A stretch of DNA of 64,000 bases from Saposhnikovia divaricata (Eukaryota; Streptophyta; Magnoliopsida; Apiales; Apiaceae), in assembly GCA_036435485.1 (NCBI GenBank), contig CM071598.1, positions 122,700,148 to 122,764,147 on the forward strand, in the 5' to 3' direction. The notes beneath the pieces were generated by a model. The model had not been told where the DNA came from. It worked only from the letters and a program-made list of their open reading frames with translations, and searched no databases. This document shows positions 1 through 12,935 of this stretch, piece by piece. Each line of letters begins with the position of its first letter. Position 1 is the stretch's first letter. Position numbers and translations under genes: made by a program.

Positions 1-278
1 CTAAGATATTTGCTTGCTAGTTGGTTTTGGTTAGTTTGAGGGGATCCTTGCAATTTCATACTAATTGCATTCATGCATTGCATTGCATTAGATTTTGTGG
101 GTACATTCGCTATAGGCCCTCACGAGACCTTTCTCGTCCACTAGGGCTGCCTAGGTGTTTAAAGGGCTTGTTGCATATGTCAAATGCAACCGTTATCACC
201 TACGGAAGTGGTACTAGTTAGTTAGTTAGTTGTAATTGTTTATGCTTGAGGACAAGCATCGGTTTAAGTTTGGGGGTG
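1..278 (+). other. 3' end of a Ty3/gypsy internal region with polypurine tract
   Basis: Non-coding sequence leading to a purine-rich stretch at about 262-277 (AAGTTTGGGGGTG), directly before a TGATAAG LTR start. The order GAGGACAAGC, then a G-run, then TGATAAG is the usual 3' polypurine-tract context of large plant gypsy elements. No protein domain is readable in these 278 bases; the rest of the element lies off the left edge. Confidence 0.5.
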
Positions 279-1779
279 TGATAAGTGGATTTATATCCAC
301 TTGGATCGCTTCAATTCGGCTTAAATTGGTTGTCTTGGACTCAAGTTTGTTGTAGTTTTGATGTGTTTTACTTAGTTGTGCAGAGTTACAAGAATGTCGA
401 TTATGGTGGATGCTTCTATCGTGTTTGAAGGATTAATTGATTAAAATTCGGATTTTCGGGGAAGGTTGCGCAGTCTACACTGTTTTGGCCATATCTGGAG
501 TTCTAGAAGTCCGTTTTCAGCGATCTTACAGCTCACGCGAAGCTTGAGAGATTTTCTACAACCTGGGATAGATAGCAGGTGTAGGAGACATGCTGGTCAA
601 AATCACGCACGTGTTCTTTGTGAAGCAAGGCTGAAAGATTACTGTTTTGCCCTTTTTCTAATTTTAATTATATTTTGGGCAGGTTTTAGTACCTTAATCG
701 AATTCTAATTGTAATAGAAGGTAATTTCTTGCTGGGGAAGAAATCTAAAGCCTATTTAAACACATATTAGCGTTATAATTAGGGGAGTTGATTATTATTG
801 TATCATAGCTTAGATCTGCAAGGGAGAAAAGGAGAGAAGGATTCAACTCTCGTGACAAGCAACGGATCCAGATCTACTTCATCTTTTGTGTTATTCTGGA
901 TTCTAGATTTGTTTTTTAACTCTTTTTTTATTAATATAATTACTTCTTTTATTCATATCTTGTTTTATATCATGTTTTCATCAAATCCCATGACGATGAA
1001 CGGTTCAATTATGAGCTAATCGTTGTCATGGGATTCTAACGGAGTTATCTATGTAGCTTAGTAGTTTGTATGCCTTAAAAATTTATGTGTGGTGAATTCT
1101 TGATATCCTCGTATGGTTGTGTTTCATGTATTTAGATGCGTCGCGAACATCTAATTTGTTAATCTCTTGCTAAACGAGAGTGGATCTTGAGATTTAGAAC
1201 TTGCCATGCTAGCATAGGATAGGTTGATGTTTTAACATCATGATTTGTGGCGTAAATAGAGATATTATGCTGCCCTATGTGATCTAAGTGGATAACTTGT
1301 GCTTAAACCTTTATGTTTTCAAATTCTATAGAGATATAGGGTCTAAACATATTTGGTGTCTACCCATCTTCTATCTCTTTTGTGGATGCATGCGTAGTTT
1401 GGTATTAGTATACCGAGAGGTAGCTTTTACTTGTTTCGTGTTATCCGATCAGATATCAAAACCATCACATGTATTGATTAAAGGCTGCGACTCTAAGTGA
1501 AGTAGATAATGAAGTTAGGATTCCATGTTTATTCTCATATAAGTAATTTGATTTTAGATCTCATTAGCTAGTTAATTCTTAAATTGCATATTAGTTAAAT
1601 TTAGTTAATTAAAATCTCAATTAATTACTTGTCTTAGCAGTGAATTAAGATCATACATTGTTGAATAGGTGCATTTACTGAAAAGAACCATAACCTGATC
1701 CCTGTGGGAACGAATTTGGACTTCACCTTATATATTACTTGTGACCACGTATACTTGCGTCGACGTATACTTGCGTGAT
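279..1779 (+). repeat. LTR of a Ty3/gypsy element (Tat/Athila-like, lineage unsure)
   Basis: The block starts TGATAAGTGG right after a polypurine tract. Near 1690-1779 it shows the familiar plant gypsy LTR tail: a 'cctgtgggaacga' phrase, then repeated ACTTGCGT motifs. It contains only short chance reading frames and a TATA-like CTATTTAAAC near 753. The right boundary is approximate, because the terminal CA is not clear and another LTR-like block abuts it. No second copy lies in the window, so solo LTR versus 3' LTR rests only on the purine tract to the left. Confidence 0.5.
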
Positions 1780-2703
1780 ATTGTGCAAACAAGAACTCAG
1801 AGATTCGACATGTCTAATGCTCTATTCGAGAACTCAAGAAGTCAACAAGTCAAAGCATCATTCGAGTTCTCTAAGAGTCAACAAGTCAAAGCTACATTCG
1901 ATATCTCAAGGACTAAAGAAGCTATTCGATATCTCAGGGATTCAATAAGTAAAATGCTCTATTCGATATCTCAAGGATGCTTGGAGAAAAGGCTTATTCG
2001 AGAAGTGATTCGATATGTCAGCTCAACAGTATTCGAGAACTCAGAGTTATCGATTAAGCCAATTCTATTTCTCGAATCACCAACAGAGTTACTTCTCGAA
2101 TACAATCTTAGAGACAAAATACTGAAGAATTGTACAAGTCAGAAACCTGCAACAAGCCAAGACGCTTTATGGACCACATACTGTAAAGCACGTTGGAAAG
2201 CCAACAAAGAAGCTTGGAGAGATAGTACAAGAGACAAAGAGCTAAAGAAGTGGATCTAAACAAAGTTCTAAGAAGTCAAATCTTTGGATGTTTACTCAAA
2301 TAGGATAGACACATTAAAAAGCAAATTTGTTTGCTACCTTATTTGTTGTAAGCAAGTTGTTCACGTGATATAAGTGAACAACCGTACTTCTTTAGCAAGT
2401 ATCAAACAGAGTGATCTAGAGTTTTTACAAGTAATATCTCTCTGAGAAAGAAGCTGAGAATACTAACATTTGTATTCACAGATTGTAGCAAATCTTTATC
2501 TAATACAATATTAGATTAAAGTGATATCGTGTTCTTGTGTTTATATTCCGCACTTACATAATCTGTTAAACACAAACACGCACTCTATTACACAACCAGA
2601 TTCAAACCCTTAAAACAACCTTCACCTAAAACAATTATCAGAAGAAAAGTTTGAGAATACATTCACCCCCCTCTGTATTCTCGTGTGTGTTCAATATTCA
2701 ACA
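1777..2703 (+). repeat. Ty1/copia LTR-like block (SIRE-type, uncertain)
   Basis: AT-rich block with imperfect short tandem repeats (1826-1990, variants of TTCGAGAACTCAAGAAGTCAACAAG) and a tail with a TTCACCCCCCTCT motif (about 2664-2677) ending TTCAATATTCAACA, as in SIRE-type copia LTRs. A 172-codon open frame (1741-2259) crosses this block but has repetitive, low-complexity content and no domain, so it is treated as chance. Ends and TSD are unresolved. Confidence 0.4.
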
Positions 2704-2734
2704 GAAAGAAAACGATACTTATCACGGAAAACAA

Positions 2735-3220
2735 GACTTTTTTTTTTTGAAAAACAAAGGAGTTAATTCAATAATAAAAAGCCTTACGGCATCTACACCA
2801 ATGATCGAGTCGATCAAACAGTAAATTGCAATCGCCTATTCTCTTGAAGAGACAGTTAAACGATATTTTGAAGATAATGTATATACAAATACAACAAGTA
2901 CCCACTTCATGCATCCTCGTTGGATTATTGGTACCTTCTTCATTATGCCCCGATGGAGCTATCGTTTGAGCTATCGACCAGAACTGTAATCCCATACAAA
3001 ATTTAATCACTAAATCAAGACCCCCGCTCACAATCAAGAAGCGAAAAACAAATCTCTCACAAAGGAGAGAAACATGAAAATCTTGCCGATCTATATCCTC
3101 GGCCATGGAACACACCACAACTTAATCAAAACAAAAATCAAACTCTCACAAGAAGAGACTAACGCAACCCAAATAAAGTGAGAACTTATTAAAACCCAAA
3201 TAAATTGAAAATTTTATTAG
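2735..3220 (-). mobile_element. Poly(A)-tailed retroposed fragment (LINE- or SINE-like), minus strand
   Basis: A T-run at about 2738-2750 is a poly(A) tail on the minus strand, preceded on that strand by AT-rich sequence. A near repeat of GAAAACAAGA flanks the unit (about 2728 and 3220), a possible target-site duplication with one extra A on the right. A 116-codon minus-strand frame (3118-2768) has no domain I recognise. A 5'-truncated LINE is the simplest reading, but a retroposed transcript is also possible. From 3221 to 3647 I see only AT-rich sequence. Confidence 0.3.
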
Positions 3221-3647
3221 ATGAAAAACAAGATATAAAAATAGGAAAAACGAAAAGGAATTGGGACTTTCCACCGGTGAAGCCGATGGAAGCCCCCTCA
3301 AAAAGACTTTTAAAACTTGTCACATAGAACAAGATTTTTGTTCCAGGTCGCATTCACGGAACATAATCAATAAATTTGTTTCCATTAAATTAATCACAAA
3401 ATTATATTTTTTATAAAGTTCATTTTATCGCATTCAGTCCTTAGGAAAATATTGATATTACAAATTATTTCATACTCTTGATAAGGTTTAAATGGGGGCT
3501 TGATCGTTCATATTTCTCTTTTTTTTTTTTGAAGTTATTGTTCATATTTTACAAATTAAAGAATTGAAAATTTAACTCCAATGAGTAACGATACAAATGA
3601 TTTCGTCAGAGAAAAATGATACAAATGATTTTTTCCATCTCGCCAAG

Positions 3648-5026
3648 TCTATACTATTATATAATAGTCGAAATATTAAAATTTTTGGTACCTATTTTTT
3701 TGTACCTATTTTTTTGTACTTCGTGAATATACTTATTTATCCTTTATTATAAAAATATATATACGATATCTATACTATTAAAACTCCTAAAGTTAATGTA
3801 ATTAATCGATTGCCTTTTTTCACATTTACTTTTAATTGAAGATATTAATTTTTATAAACACCTAAAAACATCTATCGTATCATATCTTCCAATCATTAAT
3901 ATTTCCTCTCGAATTAAAATACGTTACCTTTTTAATTTACAACTAATCTTACAATCATTAATATATACCCGAAAATATCACACCATATTTTTTAGTTGTT
4001 ATTAAATATATTAAAAAACTGTATACGTTGTTTATAATAAGGAAACATTAGTATAATCCGTAAACATGAGTATATTAAATTGAAATTTATTAATTATATA
4101 ATAGCTGAAACATTAAAAATTTTGGTACCTATTTTTTGGTATATGTTTTTTGGTATTTCGTGAATTTACTTTGAAACATTAAAACTTTTGGTACTTATTT
4201 TTTGGTATATGATTTTTTGATATTTCGTAAATTTACTTATTTACCATTCATTATAAAATAAAATATATATTCGATATCTATACTATTAAAACACCAAAAA
4301 TAAATAATAACATAATATAATTATTGGTAATTAGTCGATGGCCTTTTTCACATTTATTTTTAGTTGAAGATATTAACAATAGAACTTGCACTGAACCATT
4401 GCAAAGAACGTGACCTCTTTAAAATTCAAACATGCCTTTTATAAACACCTAAAACCATCAATCGTATCATATCTTCCAATCATATCATATCTAACAATAA
4501 TTAATATATACCCAAAAATATCACATCATATTTCTAATCACTAACAAAATATAATAAAAATCCGGATGCTACCAATAATGACCATTACATTTTTAGTAAA
4601 AAATCAGAATCGTTCGATCTAATGATTAAATATATTATATGATTAAATTAATTTACTAATATTTCAAGGTTCGAATTCTATCAACGACATATTTATTTTA
4701 AAATTTTATAATATAAATTTTAAATCATGCATATCATTAATCAGATTTATATTCAATTATTAAAATTAAAATAAATCATTGTAAATAATGATTATATTAA
4801 AATATAATTGTAAGGCCTTTTTCAAAAATACCCAAATTGCAAAACTTTTTTTCAAAAATACGGTTGCAACATTTGCAACCGATTTTCACATGTAGTGTCA
4901 GCGTTGCAACCTCATTTGCAACTTCAGGTAGTATTTTTGAAAATATTTTCAAAAAGTTAGGTATTTTTATAAATATCCCAAATAAAATTTATTACATATA
5001 GAAATCCGTGCATTGCACAGGTAGTA
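3648..5026 (+). mobile_element. Degenerate, overlapping Helitron-like elements
   Basis: The plant Helitron 5' signature TCTATACTATTA occurs at 3648, 3769 and 4277. At 5006-5021 a CCGTGCATTGCACAGG hairpin matches the usual Helitron 3' subterminal hairpin; the CTRR end is degraded (GGTAGTA). The blocks starting near 3655 and 4095 are repeats of one another (both contain TTTTTGGTACCTATTTTTT-like text), so at least two copies overlap. No Rep/helicase coding is visible, so these are non-autonomous. A small MITE-like inverted-repeat unit lies inside at about 4811-4980. Confidence 0.5.
4811..4980. repeat. Short inverted-repeat (MITE-like) unit
   Basis: The left end TTTTTCAAAAATACCC and right end GGTATTTTTATAAATATCC are imperfect inverted repeats. 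The centre holds a further palindrome around GGTTGCAACATTTGCAACC. No clear TSD was found, so this may be a hairpin-forming tandem rather than a transposon. Confidence 0.25.
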
Positions 5027-5451
5027 TTATTAAGTTAAACTGTGGAAAAAAAATGCTATGTAATTCATAATTTGTCCTACATTATGTTAATAAAATAATG
5101 GATTTTATATGTATACAACAAAGTAAAAATTAACACACTTGTTGTGTTGTGTGTAACCTTATTTGTAACAAATTTTGAAAAAACAAATATTTTAAATTAT
5201 TTAGCATTACTTAATATGGAAAAAGGATAGCCCAAATTAAACGTTCTATTTAATGCATGATCATTAAATCATTTTTTATTAATCCTTTAAATAACTTTAA
5301 GTTAAACACAATATTTATCAAATAAATTAAAAGAAATAAAATTTTGAAATAAATTATGAACTTTGTTATTTTCTTTGAAATGAACAAAATTATGAACTTA
5401 AATCATGCACGGTGGATAAATTCTAGTATCAACAGAAAAAATTGTGGATAA
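5027..5451. other. AT-rich intergenic sequence
   Basis: AT-rich, non-coding stretch between the Helitron-like debris and the V LTR. I see no gene, RNA or repeat signature. Confidence 0.5.
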
Positions 5452-5650
5452 TGTTATGTATAATTAAGAATGACTCTTAGCCTTTTATCTTACCCTAATT
5501 AGTGCACCACCTCTTGACTTTTCACTTCCATTGTAACTTATATCTACTTGGCTATATAAAGCCTTACTTGTATTTTGTTCTACACATATGAATAATAACA
5601 TTGCTCTCTCCTCTCTCTCTATCTCTATTATGTAGATCTCTCTCTATCTC
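5452..5650 (+). repeat. Copia element V, 5' LTR, left part
   Basis: The LTR starts TGTTATGTAT and carries a TATA box (TATATAAA, 5553-5560) and a CT-rich region. It is cut at 5650 by element X; the duplicated target ATCTC is 5646-5650. Its remaining 38 bases resume at 53951. Joined length is about 237 bp, short as in several plant copia lineages. Confidence 0.75.
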
Positions 5651-8600
5651 TGTAAGAACCCAAAATTTTGGATATAATTAAAACTTTTTATTATGTACAG
5701 AGGTAATGGTGAATAGTGATTACGACTGCGATGTAACGATTGAGATAATGAATGAAAGGAATAGATTTGGATTCAAATGTTTATATGCCATGAAGAATAC
5801 TATGGGTTGACAACTTAGGTAAGAATAATCTATCTCCTAAGGGAATAAGATATGGCAATTCCAAGCAGGAGAATATTCTCGTGTCATCCGGATCGATAAC
5901 GATTGGTCCAGTGGTTCCGTGAAAGGGTTAAGGAACGCCCGAGAAAGAACAAGGACATTGTCACAAATATAGGGAATAAAGGAATAATAAAGAATGAATA
6001 GTGTTTTTGGTGGAAGTAAGAATATTATGAGACACTATATAGAAGTATTCAGAACGGATTTCTGAGTTCGTATTAGTGATCCAGGGGGAAAATAAGTGTA
6101 TGTAAAAGCTGCCGGATTCTGAAAAATAGCACTTTTATTTTCTCCTAGATTTCCCTGGACACTGAAGGATTTAAGGATTTATTTAAGAGATTTAAGGAAA
6201 TTAAGTTCAAGGATATTAAAGGAGGATTAAGGATATTAGTATATGAATTAAGAATGTTTCCGGTAAAACCTTAACGAGAAATATTTGAGATGTTCCTCCG
6301 AACGATTATTGAAATTGAGTAATAAACGGACAAAAGAGCAAGTAGAGATCTAGATGCATGCATGTGCAAGTAGGAAATATCTAGTAACCAAGCTAGTTAA
6401 GCAAGTAACTAGCACACTTGGAAACAAACCAAGCTACTTAGTGCTAATGACATCACTTCACCACAAAACACCAATACTTGTCTCTTTGATGACTCAAGCA
6501 AGATGAGGTAATCACTTTATTAAAGCAAGTGGCTAGATATTATCTCAATACATTACAATAATTCATTTGGATGAGACTAAAGTAAGAGAGCAAGCAAAAC
6601 CACTCCATTTCTTTCCATTTTGTGAAACTGCCCAGCAGCACCAAGCTCAAGAAGAAACTTTATATCTCCATTTTATCCATGATAACATCACAAGATTTTT
6701 ACCACAGCCTCTCCACTCCATGGGCAATATTCGCTCCAAATTTCATAGCAATCCAAGTAGTATAGTCTAGTCAAATCACCTCCCCAAGTTGAAGAAGCAA
6801 ACTATCCTAATGCTTGATAGTTTCTGGACTGATTTTCAAACGGCCATATCTCCTTCGTTTCTCAATGAAATTTGGTGTTCTTTAGCTTTTTCGAAAGCTG
6901 GTTAGATGCTCTACAACTCTCCTTTAGGAGCCTCGTCCAAGAAAGCATGGTAAGGGCCTCGTTTTTGCAGATCTTTGAACTAATGTATAGTAATTTTTAA
7001 AAACTAACTTTAGTTTTATTGTTTCTTTGGATGATCCAAGCTTGTTTAAGGTGTTCTAAGGGCTATACAAGGTTTTATAAGGCTAGTACATACTCCAAGG
7101 AAGGTATATCTCACCTAAACCCTAGATCTTACTTTGAGTTTTATGAAGTTTTGATATGATCTTAAGTGGGTTGCAAGATGAGTTCTTGATTGTTGTGTTA
7201 ATAGTTGTTTAAGACTTGATTTGTTATGTTTATGTTGTGTGGTGGTCATGAGACCTTACCACTGGCCTTAGAGCCTCTTGACAGTAGTAAATGATGTTGA
7301 TAAGCCATGAGTTGCTTTGATGATGTGCTTGAGGCAGGTATGAATTTGGATCGTTTGAGTTATAGTCATCGTAATGCCGAATTTTTATTAACACATAGAA
7401 ACCAAGCATGGCAGTTAATATAATTTCCTGACCTTGGTAATATTATGACTGGTCCTTTTAGATCTCGAGCCATAGAGATTTTTGGCATGAGAATCGAAAC
7501 ATTCCGACTTACGGTTTAGGAGTTATGGTCAAATTACTAAAATTGGTTTGAAACCGTAAGTAAAAGATCGTAACTTCAATTGAACCCTCGTAAACCATGT
7601 TACTCAGTGGGGAATCTTGGTAAATAAATACTAGGGGTCATATGGAAGGTATAAAAGAAAACCACATATCAAACGGATCGTTTTCCGATTTTATAAAAAT
7701 GTTGGAATCGAAGTTAAACGCGAACGAACCCCTAAAAACCCGCTTGGTATAACTTTGGTAAAACACTTAGAAAACGAACGATAAAACTCAAGGTATAATC
7801 TCGGTTCGTAATCGATCGACTTTAGAACTTATACGACTTAAGTATATACCGAGTGTGAGTATGATGACATGTCATAATAACGAACAAATGTCGGATCGTA
7901 TCAGGAATAAAAAGAGTTACACTAAAAGGTGTATAACGAGATAATTCGAAAACGTGTTTCGATATAAGTGAAGTTATACTTAGACTTTTAAAACGTGTTA
8001 AGTGGTTAATCTCGAATGTTCTGATTGTTTATAGATCATCGAGCAGACCCAAGACACGCTATCTCCACCCACACCCGATTACCAGGCAAGTGTTCAAAAC
8101 TTTGAACCTGTTGTTGTGATAATATATATATGTGATTGCCATTTTACATATGCCATAGCATGCATGCCTATTGTCAAATTATATTATGATACCTGTTCCC
8201 TGAATTGATATTGGCTTATAGACTAGATACGAAATATCGGTTATAAGCCGGATTGTTTTGGTAAGTCCCTTAGCGAATGGCATATGATATTCATTCTTAA
8301 ATATAGACCGGAAGTCGGTATTTTGAAATATAGATAGTCGTGGAAACCCGGAGGGATTCCAACGGCAGATTATTATTTATCTTAAGGAATGTTATTATTA
8401 AACATTATTTATATTTCCATAAAGTATCAATTACTTGGAAATCTTTCGAAGAATGTTATTTGAGAATTATCTCAGTCGAGAAATATTAAGTGAACATTAT
8501 TTTTGAATATTCACTTAGAGTTTGATTATTTAATGAATAATTACTTTGATATTCATGGGAATTTTATTTATTAAATGAATATTACTTTCGAATATTCAAT

Positions 8601-10360
8601 TAAGGTTTTATGTACTTGATGAATATTATTTTAAAATATTCATTGGAAGTTATATTTACTTAAGGGATATTATTTCGAATATTCCTTTAAAGTTCTGATT
8701 ACTAAATGAATATTATTTGGATATTCATTTAGAAGATTATTTATTAAATGAATATTAATTTCAAATATTCATTTAAGGTTTGACTTATTTATTGAATATT
8801 ATTTTAAATAATTATTGGAGCTTAAATATTTAATAAATATTATTTTTGAATATTCATTTAAGGGGGGATTTATTTAATAAATAATTCTATATATTCATTC
8901 GAGGATTACTTACGAGCAATATTATGATTTAATAATATTCCGTAATTATTATTGAGTTAATAAATATTCTTGGAATATTTATTTAATTCTTTTAAATTCT
9001 TTTTAAAATGATTTATATTATTAGGAGTCTTTTTACGACTATTTTATCAAGGAAAGGTTCCCAACTCTTTATTTTTCATTTAAATCTATCTTAAAAAGAT
9101 TTAAATGCTCGCTCAAACTTCCATATCATAGGGGAACCTACTTGAGAAATGTTATTTATCTTGTTGACTTCCCGGTCATAAATCTTGTAAAACTATTCAT
9201 TTCACTCGCAACTTGGTTGCTGTTTATCAATTGAATCTTTGAGTAACCTTCTCATCATTCGAGGGGTAAGATTATTGGAACAAGATGGTATCCTCTAACA
9301 AGCAGCAGCTGGAGATATATGATGTTGAATTTTCCTTTCCAACTAGATACGACTACTTTGTGGAGTCTTATCAACACGTATCGTACTTGGGGAAAGGGGG
9401 GACGAACTTTACGTTCAGAGTCGTGAACTTCTTTTCGAACTTGGAGTCGTGTAAGAGGCCGAGTAGTGCCGGTCCATCCCAATTGGCCCAACCATTGGCC
9501 AGGGAGATCTAACAGGGCGGTAGACAAGTAAATCCATCAGCTCTTCCTTCTACCGGTAGTAAATCTAAATTGAGTTCTACAATCTGCGACTGATCATTGT
9601 AAGGATTGGAACAGTGGGCGCGGTGAATACTCCAGCAAAAGTTCATCATTTAAATTCATTTATTCTCTACAACATTATCATTGTTGGCAGTATTGGAAAG
9701 TATTCATAATTGGAATTGCAATATTTTTCCAACAAGTTCCTCTTTTATGATAAACGATAATATCTTGCTTATCTTCGACATAGCAGATATTCCCACCTAT
9801 ATATATGCATTTTGAGTTACCTTGTAACTTCATCGTTCATATTATACTGGCATCATTTCCGTAAATGCATGGCATATGGTTTGAAAGATACTTTTGAACT
9901 GTTATATATTATCGTTCAGTTATATATTATTGTTGGTGGGCTATTGCTCACCCTTGCTTTATTATTATATCACAACAACAGCTAGACCAGATGACTCGCA
10001 CAAGGCGCACTCGACGCTGGCAAGGACGATGAGACTACCAGAGCCGAAGAGAAAGCTATTGGTAGGATAGATTCATTCTTCAGTATCAAGTATAAGGGCT
10101 GGTATGACTTATGAAAATGGATGGCAAAGAGTATGTATTCACATTGTAATTCTTTTGGGATTGTAAGAACTCATAATGTGATTAATAAAATTTGATGGTT
10201 ACTCTGATTTCATCTCTGGGACTATAACGGGTGTGTTTTATATTGTTGTGTTGGGTCATAAAGATATAATTTATTTTGAGTTGAAGTAAGTTCAAGTATT
10301 GTGGATAGAATTGGAGACCGTAACGACCGGATCCCGGACCCCGGATCTGGGGGTGTTACA
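5651..10360 (+). repeat. Element X, 5' LTR (4,710 bp)
   Basis: TGTAAGAACC...GGGTGTTACA. The same sequence recurs in pieces at 27339-28933 and 50836-53945. There is no credible gene inside. An AT-rich array of imperfect palindromes with a ~43-bp period occupies about 8488-8900. It lacks the Y insertion found in the other LTR and shows the uninterrupted target GTGTG at 7237-7241. Confidence 0.9.
8488..8900. repeat. 43-bp-period array of AT-rich palindromes in X LTR1
   Basis: Copies of GAATATT...AATATTC cores begin near 8491, 8534, 8577, 8621, 8665, 8708, 8750, 8794 and 8836, a spacing of 42-44 bp. Each unit is an imperfect inverted repeat flanked by TTAAAT/ATTTAA-like sequence and could fold as a hairpin. 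The array recurs in X LTR2. Confidence 0.75.
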
Positions 10361-10364
10361 GAAA

Positions 10365-10376
10365 TGCTATCAGAGC
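10365..10376 (+). other. Element X primer-binding site (initiator-Met tRNA type)
   Basis: TGCTATCAGAGC lies four bases after the LTR and matches the standard TGGTATCAGAGC site, complementary to initiator methionine tRNA, at 11 of 12 positions. Confidence 0.7.
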
Positions 10377-12930
10377 GTACGTTACAAACCCCAGAGATGA
10401 GGTGACGTTAAAACAATAAATTCACTAAGATAATAAGAACTCTTGCCAAGTTCATAGTCGGACTACTTAATGTAGTGATGACCTATAAAACCCTTATGGG
10501 AACTCTTAAGTATCATGATAGTAACTTAGCTCGATAGCGTATCGACGAGTAAGGCGACAGACCTTGAGGCATACGAGCAACAGCGTGATGATGCTTTATT
10601 ATATGCTGAAGATCAGTGGGTAAATTCAATAGTGTACCCTACTGGAGACCCGGAAGAGGTTCCAGCAGATAAGGAAAATCCTGTTAGGATAAGGAGCTTA
10701 CCCTCGAGAAATGAGGGCTGCAGCCAGAAAGACTGTGACGATTAAGATATGGTGCTCAAAAAAGTGAGCATAAAGAACTAAGCTAAGTAAGAGAACTAAA
10801 GATTCGTGTTGGATTCGTAGCCGGACTACTGGATGTAGTACCAGCGAGTAAGACGGATTGGAAGAATTACTTGAGATCTTATACGGGAATAGACGAGAAT
10901 CCTTAGAGACTTTCATGTTAACGAAGAAAGAGCTAGAGGGATGTATGATTATCAAAGACATTGATATAGGACGAGGAGCAGAGTCCTTAGAAATAGTTGA
11001 GAAGGAGGCAGTAGGTGCCATATCATTTTACAAATGAATTACTATGAATATTGTCAGTAATAATTCGCCATTAGAATGCAGATGTCATAGGTTGTAATTT
11101 ATGGAACCAAATTGAGGTTAATGAGGTGGTTTTATTCAGGGAAATGTTCAATTTATGAATGAATCAGTTAGAAAGTAAAGACATTGGGAAGTGACAGCAT
11201 GATTGGATAAAGTTATATAAGGAAGTAGTAAGCAAGACAATGATCTCAGAACCTACCAGAAGATGAGACCAGTGAGTCAAGATGAACTCGTAATGAGGCT
11301 ACTGTTAGAGACTGAGTATAGGGTTATTTCAACTCAGTGAAATGATGAGCCAGAAACGTTAGATGCATGTGATTCAGAGGAATAATAAATTCTTTCTTTT
11401 CTTTGAATGGATTATAGTAGTTACCTTAAGTTTGCTCCGACGCGGAAGTATAATGGATCAAGTAATACGATCAGCAGTTAAAGAGAAAAATGTGAGAAAA
11501 TCTTCCTGGAGCTAAAAGATGAAATTGGTAATGACCAAGAGTTGGCATTGCTTAATGGAAAAAGGAGACTTTGTGCTTCCAATGATGCTTCGCATAAAGG
11601 ATTAGGATGTGTGCTTGCGCAGCACGACAAAGTACTTGCTGATGCATTCAGACAGCACGGTTCACCAGGTTCGGATGGCCTTGGTAGTGCCGATCTTGTG
11701 GAACGATTAACCACGGCGGTAGTATTCCTTCTGAGACTAGTGGTTAGGAAGACTAACATTTGGTAATATTGAATATCAGAACGTATAGGTATCAGGACGT
11801 TGCGACAGGTTTCAGCTTGAAACTGTTGATTCCCTTCTAAGGGATGTATATAATTGGTTCCTCTCCAGTGGTTAAACTTCCAACCTGATGACGATTATTT
11901 CGTTAATTAGGACTGCTTATGGTTATACCTACTTGGAGGTTCATAGAATTATTCTTCAGGTTTCGAAACTGGTCTCCTTAATGTTACCAGTAGGTGGATA
12001 GATTGACCATAATTTCCCTGATTCTGGAAAGAACTTCAACAAATTTTGGCAAACCTTGTCTTTCTGATTATCAGAGAACGTTATGGAAGAGAGTAGAAAC
12101 TGGGACGAACCCCGTGAATTGGGTAAGGTTGCCGTCATATGGGTTAGTAGACGGACCCTGAGTATTACAATCAATGGTAGAGATAAAATGATGAAGTAAG
12201 ATTGGACGGAAACAGGAAATGTAAGTAAGAAACCAGCCGGACTGAAAAACTCCGGGATTGACTTAAGTGAAAAGGCTGTTATGCCGGGAATGGTAAGCTT
12301 GTGTGGCACACGGGACTGATAAGAATAGTTGAAAAGATAAAAGTAGAGGAAAGGTGACCGGAGATGGTGCTGAGTAGTCAATTAAGACTTATATGAAGTA
12401 AAGTTTTGGAAAGGTAGAAAGGTATCAAAGAAGAAGGCACTATGCCGGCAATTGCTAGAAAAGTAATGCTAATTAGCCAACCCCTAAAATCATATATTTT
12501 TATTTTAGTGTGGCCAGTTGAGGCCAAGTCACAAAGGATTATCAAGTGACTAGACCAATAATGAAAGGACAAAGCGGGGTTGCTTCTTAGTAAGCACCGA
12601 CTGCAAGGGCTTCTGATATAACGGAAATATTAATGAGATCGTAGGAATCTTCTACTGAACCCTTTACAACCCATGTTTTGATTGGGAATTTACTAGATTT
12701 TTTTTTGGAATGGGGTCACCCGTACTAAAGTGATTCATGTGTATAGGATTGTCCAAGATTACGAGTAAAAAGAAAATAGAAGTATAATGACTTGAGATGT
12801 ATGATGTTAAGGTTTTATGAATACCATGAATATATTATGACGGAGGAAAGTAAACAATGAAGGTATATGAAGAGAGTATAGAAATGGTCAGAGATTGATC
12901 AGTATGTTGTAGAAATTTTGCCTAAGGTAA
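10377..12930 (+). pseudogene. Element X gag-RT-RNase H relic
   Basis: Heavily mutated former polyprotein, broken in all frames. The readable patch is at about 11485-11760: a CEKIFLELKDEI-like end of reverse transcriptase, then DASHKGLGCVLAQHDKV, the first catalytic-Asp motif of gypsy RNase H, then a degraded counterpart of the 'DLELAAVVFALK' region (DLVERLTTAVVF). The upstream part (about 10500-11400) should be gag, protease and RT by position, but I cannot recognise motifs there. The relic is interrupted at 12935 by element Z and resumes at 24315. Confidence 0.6.
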
Positions 12931-12935
12931 GTACC

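Noticed and set aside
1741..2259. 172-codon open frame
   Set aside because: It lies in an LTR-like block, is built from imperfect short repeats, starts at a non-ATG codon and has no known domain.
2768..3118. 116-codon minus-strand frame
   Set aside because: No domain recognised; kept only as part of a possible retroposed fragment.
11956..12572. Minus-strand frames of 141 and 64 codons
   Set aside because: Antisense to the degenerate X polyprotein; composition typical of chance frames.
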